DNA of 5,294 nt from Bacteroidales bacterium (GTDB lineage: Bacteria; Bacteroidota; Bacteroidia; Bacteroidales; VadinHA17), in NCBI GenBank assembly GCA_022615595.1, contig JAKEGI010000252.1, forward strand, positions 1 through 5,294, in the 5' to 3' direction. Position 1 is the stretch's first letter. The number at the start of each line of letters is the position of its first letter. Below are positions 1-5,294 of this stretch, piece after piece. Position numbers and translations under genes: made by a program. The notes beneath the pieces are model-generated. The model was given only the letters and a program-made list of their open reading frames with translations. It did no database searches and had not been told where the DNA came from.

Positions 1-285
1 AGCAGCCTGAGCGATATTGATGCCCTGATACTTGGTTGTACCCATTATCCCATCATACGCAACCAGATCAGCAAATTCTTCAATTTCAACGTTGAGGTCA
101 TTGACTCTGCCCGCATTGTGGCACAGCATCTGCGGGTGATGCTTGACCAGAATGACCTTCTCAATAAAAGACGAGCTGGAGAAGACCTCTTCTTCGTCTC
201 AGACTATACCGAATATTTTGAAAAGATCGCCCGCATGTTCTTCGAGGGTAACATTAATCTGCAGAAGGCTGATATCTGGCGCTGA
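1..285 (+). CDS. murI: Glutamate racemase, C-terminal part (5' end outside window)
   Basis: Cofactor-independent racemase that converts L-glutamate to D-glutamate for peptidoglycan precursors in the cytoplasm. Reading frame 1 is open from the first base and ends at TGA 283-285, giving 94 residues of the second half of the enzyme. The signature LGCTHYP lies at local residues 11-17. Its cysteine (local residue 13) is, by family knowledge, the second of the two catalytic cysteines, and the histidine after it is also an active-site residue. A VIDSA segment follows at about local residue 38. The tail, with FFVSDYTEYFEKIA and a terminal ADIW, is the typical end of Bacteroidota MurI. The family is about 260-280 residues, so roughly the first 170-180 are missing upstream. 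There is no frameshift or internal stop. The next gene starts 191 bases on and is functionally unrelated, so this is probably the end of a separate transcription unit. The assignment is secure from the motif and its context. Confidence 0.93.
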   Translation, partial: SSLSDIDALILGCTHYPIIRNQISKFFNFNVEVIDSARIVAQHLRVMLDQNDLLNKRRAGEDLFFVSDYTEYFEKIARMFFEGNINLQKADIWR

Positions 286-330
286 ACATGCCCTGACAAA
301 CCTCCTCCAGCAGCATGCTATCCTGCAAGA

Positions 331-346
331 TATCTGTCTGCAGATA
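331..346. repeat. Small perfect inverted repeat after murI
   Basis: TATCTG (331-336) and CAGATA (341-346) are perfect inverted copies around a 4-base loop, 45 bases after the murI stop. No T-run follows, so it is not a convincing intrinsic terminator. It may be a weak 3'-end hairpin of the murI transcript or chance. Confidence 0.3.
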
Positions 347-370
347 AATAAGTTATGTCGTTATTCCAAA

Positions 371-389
371 CATGATCAAAATCATTATC
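371..389. promoter_or_regulatory. Fur-box-like operator candidate upstream of korA
   Basis: Counted by eye, this 19-base stretch matches the classical Fur-box consensus GATAATGATAATCATTATC at 15 of 19 positions. The right half (ATCATTATC, 381-389) is exact and the left half is poor. It also contains the dyad ATGAT-CAAA-ATCAT (372-385). It lies about 90 bases before the start of an iron-sulfur enzyme operon and just upstream of the candidate promoter elements, a plausible place for an iron- or redox-responsive regulator. The consensus comes from proteobacteria and may not apply in Bacteroidota, and the region is AT-rich, so this is a candidate only. Confidence 0.3.
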
Positions 390-412
390 ATATAGAAGTG
401 TTATAGTGAACT

Positions 413-438
413 TAGCTTCGTGAAATTGGTTACTTTTA
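413..438 (+). promoter_or_regulatory. Possible korAB promoter (two -7-like elements)
   Basis: Bacteroidota housekeeping promoters have a -7 element TAnnTTTG and a -33 element TTG/TTTG. Two 7-of-8 matches lie here: TAGCTTCG (413-420) and TACTTTTA (431-438). Neither has a TTG or TTTG at the expected distance upstream. The korAB promoter should lie somewhere in 286-476, since korA is the first gene of its pair, but the exact element is not certain. Confidence 0.25.
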
Positions 439-476
439 TGTCGTTTTTAATGAAAACAATAACCATTTAATATATC

Positions 477-2321
477 ATGGGAAAAAGATCAAAGGTCATT
501 GAAAGAGATGCGGTAGTAATCAGGTTCTCCGGTGACTCGGGTGACGGGATGCAGCTAACTGGCACCCTGTTCTCCAATACATCGGCACTGTTCGGGCATA
601 ATCTCTCAACATTCCCCGATTATCCTGCAGAAATCAGGGCTCCCCAGGGCACTGTCGGTGGTGTATCGGGCTTCCAGGTGCACATCGGTCACAAGCTGAT
701 CAATACACCGGGCGATTATCCTGACATCCTTGTGGCAATGAACCCTGCCGCGATACGTGCCAATGCAGGCTTCCTGAAGCCGGGTGCCACTATCATTTAT
801 GACACTGACAGCTTCACTGAAAAAAACATACAGCGTGCCGGTTACAAGGCTGATCCGTTTACTGAAGACAAGATCGAGACGCTGAACCTGATCGGCGCTC
901 CTATAACCACGCTGGTTAAGGAGACGCTCAAGGATCTCGAGATTGATCCCAAGACTGTTCTTCGTACCAAGAATATGTTTGCACTGGGAATGGTATACTG
1001 GCTCTTTGACAGCCAGCTTGACTACACTGAGAAGTTCATTGATGACAAGTTCGGAAAGAAACCCGTTGTTGCTGAAGCCAACAGTAAGGTATTAAGGGCA
1101 GGGTATTACTATGCCGAAACCATTGAAGCACTTACACCCTCGTACAGGGTGCTGCCGGCTCCGATAGCCAAGGGAGTATACCGGAACATCAATGGTAACC
1201 AGGCCACCGCATGGGGCTTTCTTGCCGCCGCAGAGAGAGCCGGGCTAAAGCTTTTCATCGGGTCATATCCCATCACGCCGGCGACAGGCATTCTTGAGGA
1301 GCTTGCCTTGCGCAAGGACCTGGGTGTAAAAAGCCTTCAGTGTGAAGATGAGATAGCTGGCATATGCACGGCCATTGGCGCCAGTTACGCAGGTAACCTC
1401 GCTGTGACATCAACCTCAGGCCCTGGCCTGGCGCTGAAGTCAGAGGCCCTCAACCTGGCTGTCATGACTGAGCTGCCACTGGTTGTTGTTGACGTCCAGA
1501 GAGGCGGGCCCTCAACCGGACTGCCGACAAAAACCGAACAGGCTGACCTGTGGCAGGCACTATACGGACGCAACGGAGAGAGCCCTGTGGTTGTGATAGC
1601 CGCCGGTACCCCATCCGACTGCTTCCACTTTGCCTTCGAATCGGCACGAATAGCCGTTGAGCATATGACCCCCGTCCTGCTTATGACAGACAGCTACCTG
1701 GCAAACGGCTCTGAGCCCTGGAAGATTCCTGCAATGAAAGACCTCCCTGCCATTAAGGTGCCAGTTGCCGTTAAGGAGGAAAAAGAGTTCATGGCCTACG
1801 AAAGAGATGAGAAGACACTTGCCCGTAAATGGGCAATACCAGGGACGCCAGGACTTGAACACCGTGTGGGTGGCCTCGAGAAGACAAAGAAAGGCAGCGT
1901 TTCATATACTCCTGAGAACCATGAATACATGGTCAGGATGAGAGAAGAAAAGGTAGAACGGATCCAGAGTGAGGTGCCTGACCTTAAGATAACAGGAGAT
2001 AAAAAGGCTGATCTGCTCGTTATCGGATGGGGCAGCTCATACGGACATATACTCACAGCCGTGACTGAACTGAAGGAGGAGGGATACAGCATCGCCGCCA
2101 CACACTTCAACTATATTAGACCCCTGCCAAAAAACTGTGAAGAGGTTTTTTCAGGTTACAGGAAACTGGTTGTATGCGAACTGAATAACGGACAGTTTGC
2201 CAATTATCTGAGGATGAAATATCAGAAGTTCACATTCACCCAGTATAATAAGATACAGGGACTGCCGTTCACGGTCGGGGAGATAAAAGATCATTGTAAA
2301 ACATTACTGGAGGGTAAATAA
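477..2321 (+). CDS. korA: 2-oxoglutarate:ferredoxin oxidoreductase, alpha subunit (fused gamma-alpha)
   Basis: Large subunit of a thiamine-diphosphate 2-oxoacid:ferredoxin oxidoreductase. With KorB it interconverts 2-oxoglutarate + CoA and succinyl-CoA + CO2, exchanging electrons with ferredoxin in the cytoplasm. The 614-residue protein has the usual fused layout. A gamma domain occupies about residues 10-200, with the glycine-rich RFSGDSGDGMQLTG at 16-29 and the FPDYPAEIRAP segment at 46-56. An alpha domain follows from about 235, with the hallmark YPITP at 264-268, TSTSGPGLALKSEA at 311-324 and the QRGGPSTGLPTKTEQ loop at 341-355. A C-terminal swivel-like domain covers about 510-614. The length is normal and the frame is intact. 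ATG 477 is the only reasonable start, because an in-frame TAA lies at 468-470. There is no Shine-Dalgarno sequence: bases 453-476 contain no G, as is common for Bacteroidota leaders. korB starts one base after the stop. Substrate is inferred from family resemblance; another 2-oxoacid is possible. Confidence 0.95.
   Translation: MGKRSKVIERDAVVIRFSGDSGDGMQLTGTLFSNTSALFGHNLSTFPDYPAEIRAPQGTVGGVSGFQVHIGHKLINTPGDYPDILVAMNPAAIRANAGFLKPGATIIYDTDSFTEKNIQRAGYKADPFTEDKIETLNLIGAPITTLVKETLKDLEIDPKTVLRTKNMFALGMVYWLFDSQLDYTEKFIDDKFGKKPVVAEANSKVLRAGYYYAETIEALTPSYRVLPAPIAKGVYRNINGNQATAWGFLAAAERAGLKLFIGSYPITPATGILEELALRKDLGVKSLQCEDEIAGICTAIGASYAGNLAVTSTSGPGLALKSEALNLAVMTELPLVVVDVQRGGPSTGLPTKTEQADLWQALYGRNGESPVVVIAAGTPSDCFHFAFESARIAVEHMTPVLLMTDSYLANGSEPWKIPAMKDLPAIKVPVAVKEEKEFMAYERDEKTLARKWAIPGTPGLEHRVGGLEKTKKGSVSYTPENHEYMVRMREEKVERIQSEVPDLKITGDKKADLLVIGWGSSYGHILTAVTELKEEGYSIAATHFNYIRPLPKNCEEVFSGYRKLVVCELNNGQFANYLRMKYQKFTFTQYNKIQGLPFTVGEIKDHCKTLLEGK
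2309..2314 (+). promoter_or_regulatory. Strong ribosome binding site for korB inside the korA end
   Basis: GGAGGG lies 8 bases before the korB ATG and overlaps codons 612-613 of korA. A good Shine-Dalgarno sequence is notable here because korA itself has none. It supports ATG 2323 as the start and suggests independent or re-initiated translation of the second subunit. Confidence 0.55.
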
Positions 2322-2322
2322 G

Positions 2323-3345
2323 ATGGCTGAGACAAATACGATACAGTATACCGCTAAGGATTTCAAGAGTGATCAGGAAGTAAGATGGTGCCCCGGGTGC
2401 GGAGACCATGGCATACTTGCCTCACTGCAGAAAACGCTTGCCGACATGGGCATTGCCAGGGAAAAATATGTCTTCGTGTCAGGCATCGGGTGCTCATCAC
2501 GTCTGCCTTATTACATGAATACCTACGGATTTCACAGTATTCACGGCCGGGCAGCTGCCATAGCCACAGGGGTCAAGATAGCCAATCCTGACCTGATGGT
2601 CTGGGAGATGACGGGTGACGGTGATGCACTGGCAATTGGAGGCAACCATTTTATCCATGCGGTGAGACGCAACATAGACATCAAGATACTCCTGTTTAAC
2701 AATGAGATATATGGCCTCACCAAGGGTCAGTATTCACCGACGTCTCAGAAGGGCCTTGTGACAAAGACATCCCCTTTTGGCACTATTGAAGAGCCTTTTA
2801 AGGTAGGCGAGCTGACCATCGGCTCTCACGGACGCTTCTTTGCACGCACAGTAGACTATAACCTGCAGCTTTCCGGCGAGGTATACAGGGAGGCCGCTCT
2901 CTTCAGGGGTACGACCGTTGTGGAGGTAATACAGAACTGTGTCATCTTCAATGACGGTGTCCATGATGCTATCACCAACAAGGAGTTCAGGGATGACAGG
3001 ACTATCGTTCTGCATCAGGGTCAGCCGATGATCTTCGGTAAGGATCGCGACAAGGGATTAATCCTTGAAGGTATAAAGCTGAAGGTTGTTAAGATAGGGG
3101 AGAACGGCATCACTGAAAAAGACCTGCTGGTTCATGATGCAGAGGAAGCCAATCCTGGAATACACTATATGCTGGCCGGCATGCAGTATCCGGAGTATCC
3201 GTTTGCCCTTGGGGTTATCAGGGCTGTCAAAATGCAGACCTATGACGGTGCGATGATTGAACAACACAGGCATGTACAGTCGATCTCAAAGATCAGGTCA
3301 GTTGACGAGCTGCTGATGAGCGGCTCTACCTGGGTGGTAGAGTGA
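2323..3345 (+). CDS. korB: 2-oxoglutarate:ferredoxin oxidoreductase, beta subunit
   Basis: Catalytic small subunit that binds thiamine diphosphate and the single [4Fe-4S] cluster. It decarboxylates the 2-oxoacid and passes electrons to ferredoxin. The protein has 340 residues, a normal length. The WCPGCG motif at 22-27 gives C23 and C26, GIGCSSR gives C57, and VIQNC gives C206. Their spacing (3, 31 and 149 residues) closely follows the four cluster ligands known in the Sulfolobus enzyme, so the cluster site looks complete. The diphosphate/metal-binding motif is GDGD at 98-101, ending at the NN pair 126-127. IYGLTKGQYSPTS at 129-141 is the conserved loop after it. No ferredoxin-like extension is present, so an external ferredoxin is needed, and none is encoded nearby. 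The gene follows korA by one base, surely in one operon, and is followed by a strong terminator. Substrate preference for 2-oxoglutarate is inferred from the family, not proven. Confidence 0.95.
   Translation: MAETNTIQYTAKDFKSDQEVRWCPGCGDHGILASLQKTLADMGIAREKYVFVSGIGCSSRLPYYMNTYGFHSIHGRAAAIATGVKIANPDLMVWEMTGDGDALAIGGNHFIHAVRRNIDIKILLFNNEIYGLTKGQYSPTSQKGLVTKTSPFGTIEEPFKVGELTIGSHGRFFARTVDYNLQLSGEVYREAALFRGTTVVEVIQNCVIFNDGVHDAITNKEFRDDRTIVLHQGQPMIFGKDRDKGLILEGIKLKVVKIGENGITEKDLLVHDAEEANPGIHYMLAGMQYPEYPFALGVIRAVKMQTYDGAMIEQHRHVQSISKIRSVDELLMSGSTWVVE
3183..3198 (+). repeat. 16-base direct repeat, copy 1 (copy 2 at 3620-3635)
   Basis: GCAGTATCCGGAGTAT occurs here in korB and again at 3620-3635 in the next gene, 437 bases downstream, with identical bases. 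Both copies are read in the same frame and encode QYPEY. The flanking bases differ. It could be chance convergence of two protein motifs. Confidence 0.5.
3324..3342 (+). other. Hairpin at the 3' end of korB
   Basis: CTCTACC (3324-3330) pairs perfectly with GGTAGAG (3336-3342) around a 5-base loop, a 7-bp stem formed by the last codons of korB and reaching the base before the stop codon. It lies 31 bases before the terminator stem. It may be coincidental, or it may protect the 3' end of the transcript. Confidence 0.35.
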
Positions 3346-3373
3346 CCTGTCACAATACAATGAGAGACTATCG

Positions 3374-3405
3374 CGGGCACACCATAAACTGTGCCCGTCT
3401 TTTTT
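3374..3405 (+). terminator. Intrinsic terminator of korAB
   Basis: CGGGCACA (3374-3381) and TGTGCCCG (3390-3397) form a perfect, GC-rich 8-bp stem with an 8-base loop. It is followed by TC and six T (3400-3405), with a second run of six T at 3412-3417. It lies 28 bases after the korB stop, which fits a Rho-independent terminator ending the korAB transcript before the next gene. Confidence 0.88.
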
Positions 3406-3419
3406 GCCCTCTTTTTTAC

Positions 3420-3427
3420 TAATTTTG
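3420..3427 (+). promoter_or_regulatory. Promoter -7 element for the downstream receiver/PEP-binding gene
   Basis: TAATTTTG is an exact match to the Bacteroidota -7 consensus TAnnTTTG. It lies 25 bases before the ATG at 3453 and just after the korAB terminator. A TTTG at 3403-3406 is present but only 13 bases upstream, closer than the usual -33 spacing, so the -33 element is weak or absent. If used, it would give a very short leader of roughly 20 bases. Confidence 0.45.
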
Positions 3428-3452
3428 ACCATTCACCTCATCTGAAGAACTG

Positions 3453-5294
3453 ATGAATAAAAAGCCTGAGACAAGCCCGCACTTCAACAGAGCAATGCGT
3501 GACCAGCAGGAACGGCTGAAGGAGCTTGCCTGTATAAACCGCGCCACACAGATACTTAAAGAGGGAAAAGCCATCGAGGAGACGCTTATGCATCTCGTCC
3601 TGATGCTGCCCGCAGCATGGCAGTATCCGGAGTATACAGTCGCCCGCATAAACTATGCTGACAGGAAATACGAGACTCCCGACTTCAGGGAGACAGAGTG
3701 GGAGATGTTACAGGATTTTAAAACACTGGGAGGTGATGGATCAATAGAGATATACTATACCCGCGAATTTATCAAGGAATTCGAGGGTCCCTTCCTCAAG
3801 GAGGAACGTGACCTTATTGCTAATCTCTCCAAGCTGATCACGGGATTTATAAACAGCATAATTGCAAGGAATTCTGACGCATCATTAAACACGGAATATG
3901 CGTCAGAGGAAGAGAGCCAGAACCTCTCAAGCCGAAAGCTCCTCCAGAAGTTTCTTGACAGGCACAATGCCGAGCGCGATGTCTTCCATGACCTGATGCC
4001 ATTCATGGTCAAGGAGATATTGCTTGTAGCCAGCCTCTATGACGCATACTCAATCGAGGGAGAAGGACGCTTCTCTGACCATATGCTCGGTGAATACTAC
4101 CAGATGAGCCTCATCTCCATCCCCCGGGTCACAGGCGTCTCAGGTGAGGATGAGGCCTTCGACAGACTCCGGTCAAGACACTATGACATGATCATAATAA
4201 TGGTCGGCGTTGACAAGGAGGGCCCGATGAGTATTTGCAGGAACCTGAAGGAGAAATATCCTTATATCCCTACATTCCTGCTACTGAATAACCCCGGCGA
4301 CATTCCCTTCGTCCTCAGCCAGAAAAAAATCGGAGTTCCCTTTGATAACTTTTTTGTCTGGACCGGCGAGTCCAAGGTCTTCTTTGCAATGGTGAAGCTT
4401 CTTGAAGATAAGGTCAATGTAGAGAACGATACGAAAAAAGGACTCACGGGAGTGATGCTCATCATCGAGGATGCTGCAGACTATTACTCCACATATGTGC
4501 CGATGCTCTATACCCTTATCCTGGAGCAAACACGGAGTCTTATCGAGGACGTCTCTTCTGATGAGCTTTACAAGGTGCTGAAGCTGAGAGCCAGACCGAA
4601 GATACTGCTTGCCTCGACATATGAAGAGGCTATATCAATATTCAGAAGATACAAGGACAGCCTCCTGGGCGTCATTTCCGATATGCGCTTCCCGCGTGAA
4701 GGCATGCTGAATAACATGGCCGGCTTCGACCTTATTGAGCACATCAGGTCAGAGCTTCCTAACCTGCCTACAGTGCTTCAATCATCAGATCCGGATAACA
4801 TCAAATATGCCACGCAACTCAGGGTGAGTTTCATCAATAAGAACTCCGAGAGCCTTCTCCAGGATCTGAAGTCATTTATAAACTATTATCTCGGATTTGG
4901 AAATTTTGTCTACCGTGACACAACCGGCAGGCAGATCGCGGTAGCCAAGTCAATGAAGGAGTTCGAGTCTTTTCTTCAGACCGTACCTGAAGATTCACTT
5001 GTCTACCATTCAATGAAAAACCACTTCTCCATGTGGCTGATGGCCCGCGGTGAAGTTAAGATAGCAAAGAGGATCAACCCTGTCAAGCTGTCCGATTTTA
5101 AAAGCCTCACTGAACTGAGAGAGTTCCTTCTCGAGATAATCAGGAAGAGAAGGAGGGAATTGAACAAGGGAAAGGTGGTCAACTTTGACGAGTCTGCCGT
5201 TATTGATGAGTCAAACGTCGTAAGCCTGGCCGGAGGATCACTCGGAGGAAAGGGTCGTGGCCTGGCATTCATCAATACCCTTATATACAGCTTC
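3453..5294 (+). CDS. GAF-like sensor / double receiver / PEP-pyruvate-binding protein (3' end outside window)
   Basis: The frame is open from ATG 3453 to the window end, 614 codons without a stop. An in-frame TGA at 3426-3428 makes this ATG the earliest start; the ribosome site is weak (GAAG). Residues about 15-140 resemble the GAF-like sensor of some histidine kinases, with WQYPEYTVARI at 56-66 and EGPFLKEERDLI at 111-122. Residues about 185-320 look like a receiver domain without its phospho-acceptor. Residues about 333-478 form a second receiver with the expected acidic pair E339/D340, acceptor D410, S444 and K463. A conserved-looking linker follows (NHFSMWLMARGE, 523-534). GGSLGGKGRGLA at 594-605 begins the ATP-grasp PEP/pyruvate-binding domain of PEP synthase and pyruvate phosphate dikinase. 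Similar proteins, often named PEP synthase or PEP/pyruvate-binding protein, are known in Bacteroidota and other phyla; I recall lengths near 950-1000 residues. Function is unproven. It may be a phosphorelay-controlled phosphotransferase. A true PEP synthase would need a histidine swivel domain and a C-terminal barrel, not visible here. Confidence 0.88.
   Translation, partial: MNKKPETSPHFNRAMRDQQERLKELACINRATQILKEGKAIEETLMHLVLMLPAAWQYPEYTVARINYADRKYETPDFRETEWEMLQDFKTLGGDGSIEIYYTREFIKEFEGPFLKEERDLIANLSKLITGFINSIIARNSDASLNTEYASEEESQNLSSRKLLQKFLDRHNAERDVFHDLMPFMVKEILLVASLYDAYSIEGEGRFSDHMLGEYYQMSLISIPRVTGVSGEDEAFDRLRSRHYDMIIIMVGVDKEGPMSICRNLKEKYPYIPTFLLLNNPGDIPFVLSQKKIGVPFDNFFVWTGESKVFFAMVKLLEDKVNVENDTKKGLTGVMLIIEDAADYYSTYVPMLYTLILEQTRSLIEDVSSDELYKVLKLRARPKILLASTYEEAISIFRRYKDSLLGVISDMRFPREGMLNNMAGFDLIEHIRSELPNLPTVLQSSDPDNIKYATQLRVSFINKNSESLLQDLKSFINYYLGFGNFVYRDTTGRQIAVAKSMKEFESFLQTVPEDSLVYHSMKNHFSMWLMARGEVKIAKRINPVKLSDFKSLTELREFLLEIIRKRRRELNKGKVVNFDESAVIDESNVVSLAGGSLGGKGRGLAFINTLIYSF

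Noticed and set aside
143..406. 87-codon open frame on the + strand overlapping the end of murI
   Set aside because: Over more than half its length it is a frame-shifted reading of the murI 3' end, which has the recognisable LGCTHYP-containing frame. The rest runs through AT-rich intergenic DNA and the peptide shows no domain features.
1109..2110. Several minus-strand open frames opposite korA
   Set aside because: They lie wholly inside a well-recognised korA coding sequence, overlap one another, and give serine/arginine/proline-rich peptides typical of antisense shadows.
2385..3273. Open frames on both strands within korB
   Set aside because: All are covered by the confident korB frame and show no independent motifs or start signals.
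477..3345. korAB as pyruvate:ferredoxin oxidoreductase instead of 2-oxoglutarate oxidoreductase
   Set aside because: The pyruvate enzyme of most Bacteroidota is, as I recall, a single long polypeptide. The fused gamma-alpha plus separate beta layout and the overall sequence style fit KorAB better, although the substrate is not proven.
3342..3353. Short dyad GTGAC-CT-GTCAC across the korB stop codon
   Set aside because: Five-base arms with a 2-base gap cannot form a good RNA hairpin, and the dyad overlaps the better stem at 3324-3342. No known operator is recognised.
3948..4016. FHDLMPF (residues 178-184) as a histidine-kinase H-box
   Set aside because: The resemblance to the HELRTP-type box is loose, no kinase ATPase domain follows, and the segment leads directly into the first receiver-like strand.
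3419..5275. Minus-strand open frames (for example 3755-4012, 4281-4529, 5003-5275)
   Set aside because: They are antisense to a continuous 614-codon + strand frame with recognisable receiver and ATP-grasp motifs.

Overview
The window reads as ordinary chromosome of an anaerobic or facultative member of the Bacteroidota (Bacteroidales/Marinilabiliales-like). This is judged from four things: the style of the KorA/KorB proteins; a 3' glutamate racemase of the Bacteroidota type; a korA leader with no Shine-Dalgarno sequence and a long G-free stretch; and an exact Bacteroidetes-type -7 promoter element (TAnnTTTG) before the last gene. All four protein-coding genes are on the + strand, and coding density is high. 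The genus cannot be named from the sequence.

Layout: (1) positions 1-285, the C-terminal 94 residues of glutamate racemase (murI), cut by the window start. (2) 286-476, an AT-rich intergenic region holding a small inverted repeat, a Fur-box-like sequence, two weak -7-like promoter matches and the leader of korA. (3) 477-2321 korA and 2323-3345 korB, a two-gene operon separated by a single base, encoding a complete two-subunit 2-oxoacid:ferredoxin oxidoreductase, most likely for 2-oxoglutarate. (4) 3346-3452, a strong intrinsic terminator followed at once by a probable promoter. (5) 3453 to the window end, the first 614 codons of a large regulatory-looking protein: a GAF-like sensor region, a degenerate receiver domain, an intact receiver domain with an insertion, a linker of unknown function, and the start of a PEP synthase/pyruvate phosphate dikinase ATP-grasp (PEP/pyruvate-binding) domain.

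KorAB interconverts 2-oxoglutarate + CoA and succinyl-CoA + CO2, exchanging electrons with ferredoxin. It serves the oxidative or the reductive branch of the TCA cycle. The last gene has its own terminator/promoter boundary, so it is probably a separate transcription unit. Its terminal domain belongs to PEP-pyruvate chemistry, one metabolic step away from the 2-oxoacid:ferredoxin pathways. Its phosphorelay and sensor modules make it the least understood and most interesting item here. It is cut by the window end, so whether it is a full PEP synthase or only an ATP-grasp regulator cannot be decided. No RNA genes, CRISPR arrays, insertion sequences or signs of recent transfer were seen.
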